This document shows positions 44,184 to 52,395 of a DNA stretch of 64,000 nucleotides, in pieces. The stretch comes from Pelomonas saccharophila_A. Its GTDB lineage: Bacteria; Pseudomonadota; Gammaproteobacteria; Burkholderiales; Burkholderiaceae_C. Below the pieces are notes generated by a model. The model worked only from the letters and a program-made list of their open reading frames with translations. It searched no databases and had not been told where the DNA came from. The translations under genes were made by a program, and so were the position numbers. Within the stretch, counting starts at the first letter, position 1. Each line of letters opens with the position of its first letter. The stretch is taken from contig NZ_JAVDXU010000005.1 of the NCBI RefSeq assembly GCF_031458095.1, positions 62,001 to 126,000 of the forward strand, in the 5' to 3' direction.

Positions 44184-44836
44184 CCGGCCTGACCCTGGCC
44201 CTGTCCAAGGGCCGCATCTTCGAAGAGACGCTGCCGCTGCTGCGCGCCGCTGGCATCGAGGTGCTGGAAGACCCCGAAACCTCGCGCAAGCTCATCCTGC
44301 CGACCAACCGTGAGGGCGTGCGTGTGGTGCTGGTGCGCGCCAGCGATGTGCCGACCTATGTGCAATACGGCGGGGCCGACCTCGGCGTGGCCGGCCGCGA
44401 CGTGCTGCACGAGCAGGCCCTGGCCCAGGGCGGCTCGCATGGCCTGTACCAGCCGCTGGACCTGAAGATCGCGCGCTGCCGCATGAGCGTGGCCACGCGC
44501 GCCGACTTCGACTACGCCGCCGCCGTCAAGCAGGGCTCGCGCATCCGCGTCGCCACCAAATACACCGAGATCGCCCGCCAGCATTTCGCCGACAAGGGCG
44601 TGCACGTCGACCTCATCAAGCTCTACGGCTCCATGGAGCTGGCGCCGCTGACCGGTCTGGCCGAGGCCATCGTCGACCTCGTCTCCACCGGCGGCACGCT
44701 GCGCGCCAACAAGCTGGTCGAGGTGGAGCAGATCATGGACATCTCCTCGCGCCTCGTCGTCAACCAGGCCGCGCTGAAGTTGAAGCGCGCCGCGCTGCGG
44801 CCCCTCATCGACGCCTTTGCCGGGGCCATCGCATGA
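44180..44836 (+). CDS. hisG: ATP phosphoribosyltransferase catalytic subunit, short form
   Basis: 218 residues, starting LTLALSKGRIFEETLPLLR. Only the catalytic part is present, without the C-terminal regulatory domain, so this is the HisG short form that needs HisZ. No hisZ lies in the window. Conserved YVQYGGADLGVAGRDVLHE and YGSMELAPLTGLAEAIVDLVSTGGTL are visible. It makes the first committed step of histidine synthesis from ATP and PRPP. Overlaps bolA and hisD by four bases each. Confidence 0.96.
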   Translation: MTGLTLALSKGRIFEETLPLLRAAGIEVLEDPETSRKLILPTNREGVRVVLVRASDVPTYVQYGGADLGVAGRDVLHEQALAQGGSHGLYQPLDLKIARCRMSVATRADFDYAAAVKQGSRIRVATKYTEIARQHFADKGVHVDLIKLYGSMELAPLTGLAEAIVDLVSTGGTLRANKLVEVEQIMDISSRLVVNQAALKLKRAALRPLIDAFAGAIA

Positions 44837-46140
44837 AGCTCGTTCGCCAACTCTCCACGGCCGACGCCGACTTCGCGGCCGAGTTCGAGCGCTTGCGCTA
44901 CTGGTCGGCTGCCGACGACGCCGCCATCGAAGCCCGCGTCGCCGAGATCCTGGCCGATGTGCGTCAGCGGGGTGATGCCGCCGTGCTGGACTACACCGCC
45001 CGCTTCGATCGCGTGCAGGCCGACAGCGTTGCCGCGCTGGAGATCGGCCAGGCCGAACTGCAGGCGGCGCTGGCCTCGATCACGCCCGGGCAACGCGATG
45101 CGCTGCAGGCCGCCGCCAAGCGCGTGCGGACCTATCACGAGCGCCAGCTGCAGGCCTGCGGCCTCTCCTGGAGCTACCGCGACGAGGAAGGCAACCTGCT
45201 CGGCCAGAAGGTCACGCCGCTGGACCGCGTCGGCATCTATGTGCCGGGCGGCAAGGCGGCTTATCCGAGCAGCGTCCTGATGAACGCCATTCCCGCACAG
45301 GTCGCGGGCGTCGGCGAGATCATCATGGTCGTGCCCACGCCGGAGGGCGTGCGCAACCCGCTGGTGCTGGCCGCCGCCGCGGTGGCCGGTGTGCACCGCG
45401 TGTTCGCCATCGGCGGCGCGCAGGCCGTCGCGGCCCTGGCCCAGGGCACCGCCACCATCCCGCGTGTCGACAAGATCACCGGCCCGGGCAATGCGTATGT
45501 GGCTTCGGCCAAGAAGCATGTCTTCGGCCAGGTCGGCATCGACATGATTGCCGGCCCCAGCGAGATCCTCGTCATCGCCGACGGCACGACGCCGCCCGAC
45601 TGGGTGGCCATGGACCTGTTCAGCCAGGCCGAGCATGACGAGCTGGCGCAGAGCATCCTGCTCAGCCCCGACGCTGCCTTCCTGGATGCCGTCAGTGCCA
45701 GTATGGAGCGCCTGGTCGAGGAAATGCCGCGCGAGGCCGTCATCCGCGCCTCGCTGGCGGGCCGCGGCGCGCTGATCCTGACGCGCTCAATGGAAGAGGC
45801 CTGCGAGATCAGCAACGCCATCGCGCCCGAGCATCTGGAGATCAGCGCCGCCGAGCCGCAGCGCTGGGAGCCGCTGCTGCGCCACGCCGGCGCCATCTTC
45901 ATGGGCGCCTACACCAGCGAGTCGCTCGGCGACTACTGCGCCGGCCCCAACCATGTGCTGCCCACCGCCGGCACGGCGCGCTTCTCGTCGCCGCTGGGCG
46001 TCTACGACTTCCAGAAGCGCAGCAGTCTCATCGAGGTCAGCGAGAAGGGTGCCCAGGAACTGGGCCGCATCGCCAGCGTGCTGGCCCACGGCGAGGGCCT
46101 GCAAGCCCACGCCCGTGCAGCCGAACTCCGCTTGAAGTGA
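44833..46140 (+). CDS. hisD: Histidinol dehydrogenase
   Basis: 435 residues, full length. It oxidises L-histidinol to histidine in two steps using NAD and zinc. Visible signature: the nucleotide- and substrate-binding VGIYVPGGKAAYPSSVLMN, IDMIAGPSEILVIAD, and FSQAEHDELAQSIL, which holds zinc-ligand Gln and His. The C-terminal PTAGTARFSSPLGVYDF is also family-specific. It overlaps hisG by four bases and is followed by one copy of the intergenic repeat, after which the pathway is interrupted by unrelated genes. Confidence 0.97.
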   Translation: MKLVRQLSTADADFAAEFERLRYWSAADDAAIEARVAEILADVRQRGDAAVLDYTARFDRVQADSVAALEIGQAELQAALASITPGQRDALQAAAKRVRTYHERQLQACGLSWSYRDEEGNLLGQKVTPLDRVGIYVPGGKAAYPSSVLMNAIPAQVAGVGEIIMVVPTPEGVRNPLVLAAAAVAGVHRVFAIGGAQAVAALAQGTATIPRVDKITGPGNAYVASAKKHVFGQVGIDMIAGPSEILVIADGTTPPDWVAMDLFSQAEHDELAQSILLSPDAAFLDAVSASMERLVEEMPREAVIRASLAGRGALILTRSMEEACEISNAIAPEHLEISAAEPQRWEPLLRHAGAIFMGAYTSESLGDYCAGPNHVLPTAGTARFSSPLGVYDFQKRSSLIEVSEKGAQELGRIASVLAHGEGLQAHARAAELRLK

Positions 46141-46169
46141 GCGGCGCACACGTGTCCGCGCGCTTGTGC

Positions 46170-46305
46170 GCGGGCCGAGCGCCGGGCCGCTCCCTAGCCG
46201 GCCCGCTCTGACGATGTGCTTGCCGGTCGATCCGGCGAGCATCGTCGTCCCCTCGGGGGACCGACCAGGGTGCCCGCGTTCAGCGCGGCGCACTGGGCGA
46301 GGGGC
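46170..46305 (+). repeat. Dispersed intergenic element, copy 3
   Basis: Same orientation as copy 1. The hairpin at 46210-46246 has outer arms GACGATG/CATCGTC and inner arms CTTGCCGG/CCGGCGAG around TCGAT. Both stems differ from copies 1 and 2 by paired, compensating bases. It lies between hisD and the convergent acyltransferase, ending two bases before the stop codon of the latter. Confidence 0.85.
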
Positions 46306-46307
46306 TC

Positions 46308-47609
46308 TCAGGCCACGGCCTTGAACGGGCTGCGCTCCGGTGGCTCGTCGTGCTCGGCCGTCTTGGTCAGGGCCGTGGTGATCCAGTTCAGCGCCGACAC
46401 GCGATGGCGCACCGCGCAGCTCAGCGGCTCGGGCTTGCAGCCCATCTTGGCCTTGGGTTCCAGCGCCGTGCGGCCCAGGCTGAGCCGCGTCGAGCCAAAG
46501 GCGATGGCGTCCTGCACGGTGGACTGCAGCAGCGACAGATAGATGGGCGCATCGGCATTCGCCGCGCGGTCGTAGCCGATGTAGTAGCCCAGGGCCGTCG
46601 CGCCGTCGTGCACGCTGGTGACGAAACCCAGCCAGCGGCCGTCCGCATGTTCGGCGACGCGGCAGCGAAAGCGCGGGCCGAGCGCGGCCGCCATGGCCGG
46701 CAGATAGCCGGGTGTCAGCGTCGCCAGCCGCAGGCCCTGGGCCTGGTGCACCTGCCCGTAGAGGGCGTGCAGTTCGTCGGCGCGCGCCGCCATCTCCTCG
46801 GCACCGGCCTCGCGCAGGGTCAGGCCGGCGGCGGCGCAGTCCTTGATCAACTTCTTGGCCGCGCTGCGATAGCCCGAGGTCATGCTCGCCAGGTAGTCGT
46901 CCCAGCTGCGCCATTCTGGCCTGAGCGTCAGCACCATGTCGGGCTCGGTCTCGACGCTGCGGTAGCCCAGCAGGCGCAGCGCCGGCGGTACATCGCCAAC
47001 GGCCATGCCGAGATCCTTGATCAGCGCGAAATCGGACTGGCCGTCCAGCTTGTCGGCGCGGCGCAGGCGGTAGATGGCTTCGCAGATGCCATGCCAGAGC
47101 TGGCCTTCGTCGGCATGCGGTGCCAGCGCCATGGCGCGAGCGCCCCAGACCAGCAGATTGCCGCAGACCAGCAGATGCTCCTTGAGCCCGGCCATGGGCG
47201 CGTCGACCAACTTTTTATTGCCGGGCTTGCGCAGCTGGGCACCGCCGACGGCCACGCGCTGCAGCAGCATCGCGGCGACGGGCTCGCCGTCGGCGTAGGC
47301 CATGGCATAGCGCGGTTCCAGGTTGTCGGGCGCATGCTGTTCCAGCACGCGCAGGTAGTCGCGCGACAGGAAGACCGTCTGGGCCGCGAGGGCGTCCCAG
47401 TGCAGCGGGTTCACGAAGTCGATACGGTCGGCCAGCACCAGCTGCAGGCCCGAGGTCGTCCGCCGGGCGACGCGCCTGGCCTTGATGTCCTGCAGGGCTT
47501 GGACGGGGTTGACCGGCTGGGGCTTGAGCTTGCCCAGGGCCCGACCGGTGCGCTTGAGCTTGGCGACGGTGGCTTGCAGGGGCTTCTTGGCGAGAGGTGG
47601 GATGGGCAT
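46308..47609 (-). CDS. GNAT-fold acyltransferase of the FemAB/BioF2-like type
   Basis: 433 residues from the ATG at 47609; the longer frame begins with a TTG. After a basic lysine-rich N-terminus there are two GNAT-like halves. The second contains YLASMTSGYRSAAKKLIKDC, FRCRVAEHADGRWLGFVTSVHDGATALGYYIGYD and a late TRLSLGRTALEPKAKMGCKP, like Acetyltransf_6 proteins. These often modify peptides, polysaccharides or lipids. Substrate unknown. It lies antisense to the his genes, within the gap between hisD and hisC. Confidence 0.8.
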   Translation of the reverse strand: MPIPPLAKKPLQATVAKLKRTGRALGKLKPQPVNPVQALQDIKARRVARRTTSGLQLVLADRIDFVNPLHWDALAAQTVFLSRDYLRVLEQHAPDNLEPRYAMAYADGEPVAAMLLQRVAVGGAQLRKPGNKKLVDAPMAGLKEHLLVCGNLLVWGARAMALAPHADEGQLWHGICEAIYRLRRADKLDGQSDFALIKDLGMAVGDVPPALRLLGYRSVETEPDMVLTLRPEWRSWDDYLASMTSGYRSAAKKLIKDCAAAGLTLREAGAEEMAARADELHALYGQVHQAQGLRLATLTPGYLPAMAAALGPRFRCRVAEHADGRWLGFVTSVHDGATALGYYIGYDRAANADAPIYLSLLQSTVQDAIAFGSTRLSLGRTALEPKAKMGCKPEPLSCAVRHRVSALNWITTALTKTAEHDEPPERSPFKAVA

Positions 47610-47698
47610 CGATGAAGGGGTGACGACGGGATGCAAAGGCTAACGCAGTCGACAGCGAGGTGATTGGATGGGCTGCGTCGCTTCGGCTACGCTGGTGC

Positions 47699-48550
47699 AT
47701 GCCCCTGCGTCGCCGCGATCTGCTGCTGTCCTCGGCCGTCCTTCCCCTGGCCGCCGCCCAGGGCGCGCCGCGCCGCCTGCGCATCCCCCATGTCTCGCCC
47801 AAGGCCGAGTTGCAGAGCAGCTATGCCGCGGTGCTGCTGGAGCAGGCCCTGGCCGCGGCGGGCACGCCGGTCACGCTGGAACCCACGCCCGAGCTGATCC
47901 CGCAGAACCGCGCCCTGCAGGAGCTGGGCCGGCACCGTCGTCTGGACGTGCTCTGGACCATGACCTCGGTCGAGCGCGAGCAGCAGGCCCAGCCCATCCG
48001 CGTGCCCCTCTTCAAGGGCCTGTACGGCTGGCGCTTGCTGCTGGCCACGCCGGAGGTGGCCACGCGCATGCGCGAGGTGCAGACGCTGAACGAGCTGCAG
48101 CAGTTCTCCATGGTGCAGGGCCTGGAATGGCCCGACACCGGCATCCTGCAGGCCAACGGCCTCAAGGTCGTCGTGTCGCCCAGCTATGACGCCATGTTCA
48201 AGCAGCTGCGCCTGGGCCGGGCCGACGCCTTCCCACGCTCGGTCGAGGAGATCTGGTGGGAGCTGGACCGCTACGGCCAGGGCCTGACCGTCGTGCCCCA
48301 TCTCTGCCTCCATTACCCGGCCGCCATCTACTACTTCGTCGCCTACGAGGAGCCCGAGCTGGCTGCCGCCATCGAGCTGGGCCTGAAGCGCCTGCGCGCC
48401 AGCGGCGCCTTCGACAGCCTGTTCATGAAGTACCACGGAGACGATCTGGGCCGCGCCGGGCTTGGATCGAGGCGCATCATCGGGCTGCGCAACCCCTTGT
48501 TGCCGTCGTCGACGCCGCTGGACAAGCCCGAGCTCTGGTACCGGCCGTAA
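47699..48550 (+). CDS. Orphan periplasmic substrate-binding-like protein
   Basis: 283 residues. The ATG at 47699 gives MPLRRRDLLLSSAVLPLAAAQ, a twin-arginine-like leader. The mature part follows the amino-acid-type binding protein pattern: VSPKAELQSSYAAVLLEQAL, LQELGRHRRLDVLWTMTSVE, SYDAMFKQLRLGRADAFPRS and a C-terminal FDSLFMKYHGDDL helix. No transport partner is adjacent. It resembles the orphan protein at 17.9 kb in overall layout. It sits just upstream of the toxin-antitoxin operator and diverges from the acyltransferase. Confidence 0.7.
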   Translation: MPLRRRDLLLSSAVLPLAAAQGAPRRLRIPHVSPKAELQSSYAAVLLEQALAAAGTPVTLEPTPELIPQNRALQELGRHRRLDVLWTMTSVEREQQAQPIRVPLFKGLYGWRLLLATPEVATRMREVQTLNELQQFSMVQGLEWPDTGILQANGLKVVVSPSYDAMFKQLRLGRADAFPRSVEEIWWELDRYGQGLTVVPHLCLHYPAAIYYFVAYEEPELAAAIELGLKRLRASGAFDSLFMKYHGDDLGRAGLGSRRIIGLRNPLLPSSTPLDKPELWYRP

Positions 48551-48565
48551 GTGCGGGTTATTTCG

Positions 48566-48596
48566 ACACGAAGTTCGTGGAACACGAACTTCGTGT
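48566..48596. promoter_or_regulatory. Tandem palindromic operator of the antitoxin-toxin pair
   Basis: Two 13-base palindromes, CACGAAGTTCGTG (48567-48579) and CACGAACTTCGTG (48583-48595), lie 16 bases apart centre to centre and together form a 14-base perfect inverted repeat with a 3-base spacer. They end 13 bases before the antitoxin ATG, where the promoter should be. Ribbon-helix-helix antitoxins typically bind such repeated palindromes to repress their own operon. Confidence 0.85.
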
Positions 48597-48608
48597 AATC
48601 TTCGGCCC

Positions 48609-48827
48609 ATGAAGAACGTCACCGTGTCCATGGATGACGCCGTGGCCGAATGGGCCCGGCTGGAGGCGGCGCGGCGCAACACCAGCGTCTCCCGCCTGCT
48701 CGGCGAGCTGCTGGCCGAGAAGATGCAGCACGACGATGCCTACGAGCGCGCCCTGCAGGACTGGCTGCACCGCGAGCGCTCCTGGGCGTCTGACGGCCAG
48801 CCCTACCCGGGGCGAGGTGTGGTTTGA
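48609..48827 (+). CDS. Ribbon-helix-helix antitoxin (VapB-like)
   Basis: 72 residues. The N-terminus MKNVTVSMDDAVAEWARLEA, then RRNTSVSRLLGELLAEKM, is a ribbon-helix-helix DNA-binding domain: the beta strand is followed by two helices. The C-terminal part, ERALQDWLHRERSW, would wrap the toxin. It lies immediately after a two-palindrome operator and is coupled to the PIN gene by a TTGA overlap. Together they look like a type II VapBC-like pair, with this member neutralising the toxin and repressing the operon. Confidence 0.88.
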   Translation: MKNVTVSMDDAVAEWARLEAARRNTSVSRLLGELLAEKMQHDDAYERALQDWLHRERSWASDGQPYPGRGVV

Positions 48828-49255
48828 AGCCGGAGCCCGTCTTTGTCGACACCTCGGTGCTGCTCTTCAGCGAGGACGGTGCCCGCCCGGCCGAGCGCGA
48901 GCAGGTGCTCGCCTGGCTGCGCCAGCTGTGGGCCACGCGCACCGGCCGCGTCTCGGTGCAGGTGCTGAACGACTTCTATCTGCTGGCCACGCGCCAGATC
49001 AGCCCCCCGATGCCCCAGGGCGATGTGCGGGCCGAGGTGCGGCGCTACCAGCACTGGCGGCCCTGGTCGCCCGACCAGGCGACAGTGGAGTCCGCCTGGT
49101 CGCTGGAAAGCCGCTTCGGCCTGCCCTTCGCCGACGCCCTCGTCGTCGCCAGCGCCAAGGCCCAGGGCTGCACCCGCCTGCTCAGCCTGGCCCTGCCGCA
49201 TGACGCCGTCTACGACAGCGTGCAAGTCCTCAACCCTCTTGTCTCCGCGCCATGA
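48824..49255 (+). CDS. PIN-domain ribonuclease toxin (VapC-like)
   Basis: 143 residues, starting with TTG that overlaps the antitoxin stop (TTGA), with GAGG upstream. PIN-domain acidic residues are visible in VFVDTSVLLF (first Asp), a mid-chain acidic region around QVLNDFYLL, and LPFADALVVASA (third Asp). Such proteins cleave RNA, often tRNA or rRNA. The stop codon overlaps the hisC start (ATGA), so the toxin is embedded in the histidine operon. Whether it is active cannot be told from sequence, but key residues are present. Confidence 0.87.
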   Translation: MKPEPVFVDTSVLLFSEDGARPAEREQVLAWLRQLWATRTGRVSVQVLNDFYLLATRQISPPMPQGDVRAEVRRYQHWRPWSPDQATVESAWSLESRFGLPFADALVVASAKAQGCTRLLSLALPHDAVYDSVQVLNPLVSAP

Positions 49256-50334
49256 CCCCTGCCCTGGACCAAGCTCTCGCCCAAATCCGCCCCGACGTGC
49301 GCGCGGCCCATGCCTATGTGGTGCAGCCCAGCCATGGCCTGCTGAAGCTGGACGCGATGGAGAACCCCTACCGGCTGCCGCCCGAGCTGCAGCAGGCCCT
49401 GGGCGAGCGCCTGGGCGCCGTCGCGCTGAATCGCTATCCGGCCGAGCGCACCGCCGAGCTGGGGCGCGCTCTGGCCCGCCACGCCGGCGTGGGCGACGAC
49501 GTCGGCGTCACGCTGGGCAATGGCTCGGACGAGCTGATCGGCCTGCTGACCATCGCCGTCGCCAGGCCCGGCGCCACGGTGCTGGCGCCCCTGCCCGGCT
49601 TTGTCATGTACGAAGCCCTGGCACGCCAGCAGCAGCTCAACTTCATCGGCGTCCCGCTGCGGGCCGACGACTTCGAGCTGGACGAGGCCGCCATGCTGGC
49701 CGCCATCGCCAAGCACCAGCCGGCGCTGATCTATCTGGCGTATCCCAACAATCCGACCGCCACCCTGTGGGACGCGGCCGTCATCGAGCGCATTGCGAAA
49801 GCTGCGCCTGGCATCGTCGTCATGGACGAGGCCTACCAACCCTTCGCCAGCGCCGACAGCCTCGCCCTGATGGCCCGCCAGAAGAATGTGCTGGTCATGC
49901 GCACCATGAGCAAGTTCGGCCTGGCCGGCGTGCGCATCGGCTATCTGCTGGGCGCGCCGGAACTGGTCGAGCAGGTCGAGAAGCTGCGCCCGCCCTACAA
50001 CATCAGCGTGCTGAATGCCGAGGCGGCCTTCTTTGCACTGGAGCATGCCGAGGTCTATGCCGCCCAGGCTGCCGAGTTGCGCCAGCAGCGTGAGCGCCTC
50101 CTCAAAGCCTTGCAGGCCATGCCCGGCATCACGCCCTGGCCCAGCCAGGGCAATATGATCCTGGCCAGGGTGCAGGACGCGGCCGCCACCTTCGCGGCGC
50201 TGAAGGCCCGCGGCGTGCTGATCAAGAACGTCTCGGCCATGCACCCGCTGCTCGCGAACTGTGTGCGCCTCACGGTCGGCACGCCCGACGAAAACACCCG
50301 CCTGCTGGCTGAACTCCCGAGCTGTCTGTCATGA
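49252..50334 (+). CDS. hisC: Histidinol-phosphate aminotransferase
   Basis: 360 residues, a class I/II PLP-dependent aminotransferase. The family start DAMENPYRLPPELQQAL, GNGSDELIGLL, YLAYPNNPTATLW, and the PLP-lysine motif MRTMSKFGLAGVRIGYLLG are present. It converts imidazole-acetol phosphate to L-histidinol phosphate. The ATG overlaps the PIN toxin stop, so its translation depends on the toxin transcript. It is followed directly by hisB (ATGA overlap). Normally it follows hisD. Confidence 0.97.
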   Translation: MTPALDQALAQIRPDVRAAHAYVVQPSHGLLKLDAMENPYRLPPELQQALGERLGAVALNRYPAERTAELGRALARHAGVGDDVGVTLGNGSDELIGLLTIAVARPGATVLAPLPGFVMYEALARQQQLNFIGVPLRADDFELDEAAMLAAIAKHQPALIYLAYPNNPTATLWDAAVIERIAKAAPGIVVMDEAYQPFASADSLALMARQKNVLVMRTMSKFGLAGVRIGYLLGAPELVEQVEKLRPPYNISVLNAEAAFFALEHAEVYAAQAAELRQQRERLLKALQAMPGITPWPSQGNMILARVQDAAATFAALKARGVLIKNVSAMHPLLANCVRLTVGTPDENTRLLAELPSCLS

Positions 50335-50927
50335 CCACTCCCCGAACTGCCGAAGTCACCCGCAACACCCGCGAGACGCGCATCACCGCGCGCATCAACC
50401 TCGACGGCAGCGGCCAGTCCAAGCTGCAGACCGGCATCGGTTTCTTCGACCACATGCTGGACCAGATCGCCCGCCACGGCCTCATCGACCTGGACATCCA
50501 CTGCGAGGGCGATCTGCACATCGACGGCCACCACACGGTGGAAGACGTCGGCATCACCCTGGGTCTGGCGGTGGCCAAGGCCGTGGGCGACAAGGCCGGC
50601 CTGACGCGTTACGGCCACAGCTATGTGCCGCTGGACGAGGCCCTGTCGCGCGTCGTCATCGACCTGTCCGGCCGCCCCGGCCTGCACATGGACTGCAAGT
50701 TCACGGCCGGCAGCATCGGCGCCTTCGACACCCAGCTGACCTTCGAATTCTTCCAGGGCTTTGCCAACGCGGCCCTGGCGACGATCCATATCGACAACCT
50801 GAAGGGCCACAACGCCCACCACCAGGCCGAGACCATGTTCAAGGCCTTCGGCCGCGCCCTGCGCATGGCCACGACGCCGGATCCGCGCTCGGCCGGCGTC
50901 ATCCCGTCGACCAAGGGCTCGCTATGA
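50331..50927 (+). CDS. hisB: Imidazoleglycerol-phosphate dehydratase
   Basis: 198 residues, the monofunctional bacterial form. Metal-binding histidine motifs are visible as FDHMLDQIARHG, CEGDLHIDGHHTVEDVGI and LKGHNAHHQAETMFKA. The N-terminus RNTRETRITARINLDGSG is typical. It dehydrates imidazoleglycerol phosphate in the pathway. Overlaps hisC by four bases and hisH by four bases, so expression is coupled from the toxin-antitoxin promoter downward. Confidence 0.97.
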   Translation: MTTPRTAEVTRNTRETRITARINLDGSGQSKLQTGIGFFDHMLDQIARHGLIDLDIHCEGDLHIDGHHTVEDVGITLGLAVAKAVGDKAGLTRYGHSYVPLDEALSRVVIDLSGRPGLHMDCKFTAGSIGAFDTQLTFEFFQGFANAALATIHIDNLKGHNAHHQAETMFKAFGRALRMATTPDPRSAGVIPSTKGSL

Positions 50928-51571
50928 GCCGAACCGTCGCCGTCGTCGACTACGGCATGGGCAATCTGCGCTCGGTGTCGCAGGCCGTCATCCATGCCGC
51001 CGAGGGCCAGGGCTATGACGTCGCCATCACCTGCGACCCCGAGGTGGTGCGTGCCGCCGAGCGCGTCGTGCTGCCGGGCCAGGGCGCCATGCGCGACTGC
51101 ATGCGCGAGCTGGCCGACTCCGGCGTCAAGGAGGCCGTGCTGGAGGCCGCCGCCACCAAGCCCCTGCTGGGTGTCTGCGTGGGCATGCAGATGCTGCTGG
51201 ACCACAGCGAGGAGCAGGACACCCCTGGGTTGGGCCTCATTCCGGGGCGAGTGCAGCGCTTCCGCCTGGAAGGCCGGCTGCAGGAGGACGGCAGCCGCTA
51301 CAAGGTGCCGCAGATGGGCTGGAACCGTGTGCACCAGCCACGCCCCCACCCGGTGTGGGATGGCATCCCGGACGAAAGCTGGTTCTACTTCGTGCACAGC
51401 TTCTACGCGACCACCGCGTTGCCCGAACACAGCGCCGGCGAGACCGACTACGGCACTCGCTTTACCTGTGCGGTGGCCCGGGATAATATTTTTGCGACCC
51501 AATTCCACCCCGAGAAAAGTGCCGCGCTGGGCCTTGCCCTGTATCGCAACTTCCTCCATTGGAAGCCCTGA
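50924..51571 (+). CDS. hisH: Imidazole glycerol phosphate synthase glutaminase subunit
   Basis: 215 residues. Class I glutamine amidotransferase: nucleophile cysteine in LLGVCVGMQML, with the catalytic histidine and glutamate in FATQFHPEKS. VAVVDYGMGNLRSVSQAV opens the fold. It supplies ammonia to HisF. The start was set at ATG 50924, overlapping the hisB stop (ATGA); the longer frame is out of phase with hisB. HisF itself is about 1.8 kb downstream. Confidence 0.97.
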   Translation: MSRTVAVVDYGMGNLRSVSQAVIHAAEGQGYDVAITCDPEVVRAAERVVLPGQGAMRDCMRELADSGVKEAVLEAAATKPLLGVCVGMQMLLDHSEEQDTPGLGLIPGRVQRFRLEGRLQEDGSRYKVPQMGWNRVHQPRPHPVWDGIPDESWFYFVHSFYATTALPEHSAGETDYGTRFTCAVARDNIFATQFHPEKSAALGLALYRNFLHWKP

Positions 51572-51637
51572 TCGACCCACGCCGGTCTGCACCTTCTCGT
51601 CCCCGAATCCTTTTCCCCAGCCCCTCAGCCCTCGGCC

Positions 51638-52387
51638 ATGCTGCTGATCCCTGCCATCGACCTGAAAGACGGTCGCTGCGTCCGCCTCAAGCAAGGCGAC
51701 ATGAATGACTCCACCACCTTCGGCGAAGACCCCGCCGCGATGGCGCGCCGCTGGCTGGATGCCGGCGCGCGACGCCTGCACCTGGTGGACCTGAACGGCG
51801 CCTTCGCGGGCAAGCCGGTCAACGAGCCGGCCATCAAGGCCATCATCAAGGAGGTGGGCGACGAGATCCCCATCCAGCTCGGCGGCGGCATCCGTGACCT
51901 CGACACCATCGAGCGCTATCTGGACGACGGCCTCAGCTACGTCATCATCGGCACGGCCGCGGTCAAGAACCCAGGCTTCCTGAAGGACGCCTGCAGCGCC
52001 TTTGGCGGCCACATCATCGTGGGCCTGGACGCCAAGGACGGCAAGGTCGCCACCGATGGCTGGAGCAAGCTGACCGGCCACGAGGTCATCGACCTCGGCC
52101 AGAAGTTCCAGGACTACGGCGTCGAAGGCATCATCTACACCGACATCGGCCGCGACGGCATGCTGACCGGCATCAACATCGAGGCCACCGTGAAGCTGGC
52201 CCAGGCGCTGACGATTCCCGTCATCGCCTCGGGCGGCCTGTCCGACATCGCCGACATTGAACGCCTGTGCGCCGTCTTCGGCGACGGCGTCGAGGGCGTC
52301 ATCTGCGGCCGCTCCATCTATACCGGCGCGCTGGACTTCACCGCAGCCCAGGTGCGCGCCGACGAGTTGATGGCGGCGGCCGGCTAG
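51638..52387 (+). CDS. hisA: ProFAR isomerase
   Basis: 249 residues, a (beta/alpha)8 barrel: LLIPAIDLKDGRCVRLKQGD at the start, LGGGIRDLDTIERYLDDGL as the first phosphate site and IASGGLSDIADIERLC as the second. The catalytic aspartates are those of AIDLKDG and YTDIGRDGM. It isomerises ProFAR to PRFAR. It is 66 bases after hisH and is followed directly by copy 4 of the intergenic repeat, separating it from hisF. Confidence 0.97.
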   Translation: MLLIPAIDLKDGRCVRLKQGDMNDSTTFGEDPAAMARRWLDAGARRLHLVDLNGAFAGKPVNEPAIKAIIKEVGDEIPIQLGGGIRDLDTIERYLDDGLSYVIIGTAAVKNPGFLKDACSAFGGHIIVGLDAKDGKVATDGWSKLTGHEVIDLGQKFQDYGVEGIIYTDIGRDGMLTGINIEATVKLAQALTIPVIASGGLSDIADIERLCAVFGDGVEGVICGRSIYTGALDFTAAQVRADELMAAAG

Positions 52388-52395
52388 CAAGAGCA

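Noticed and set aside
48551..49255. Toxin-antitoxin pair as part of a mobile island
   Set aside because: No transposase, integrase, flanking direct repeats or tRNA site was found, and base composition matches the surroundings.
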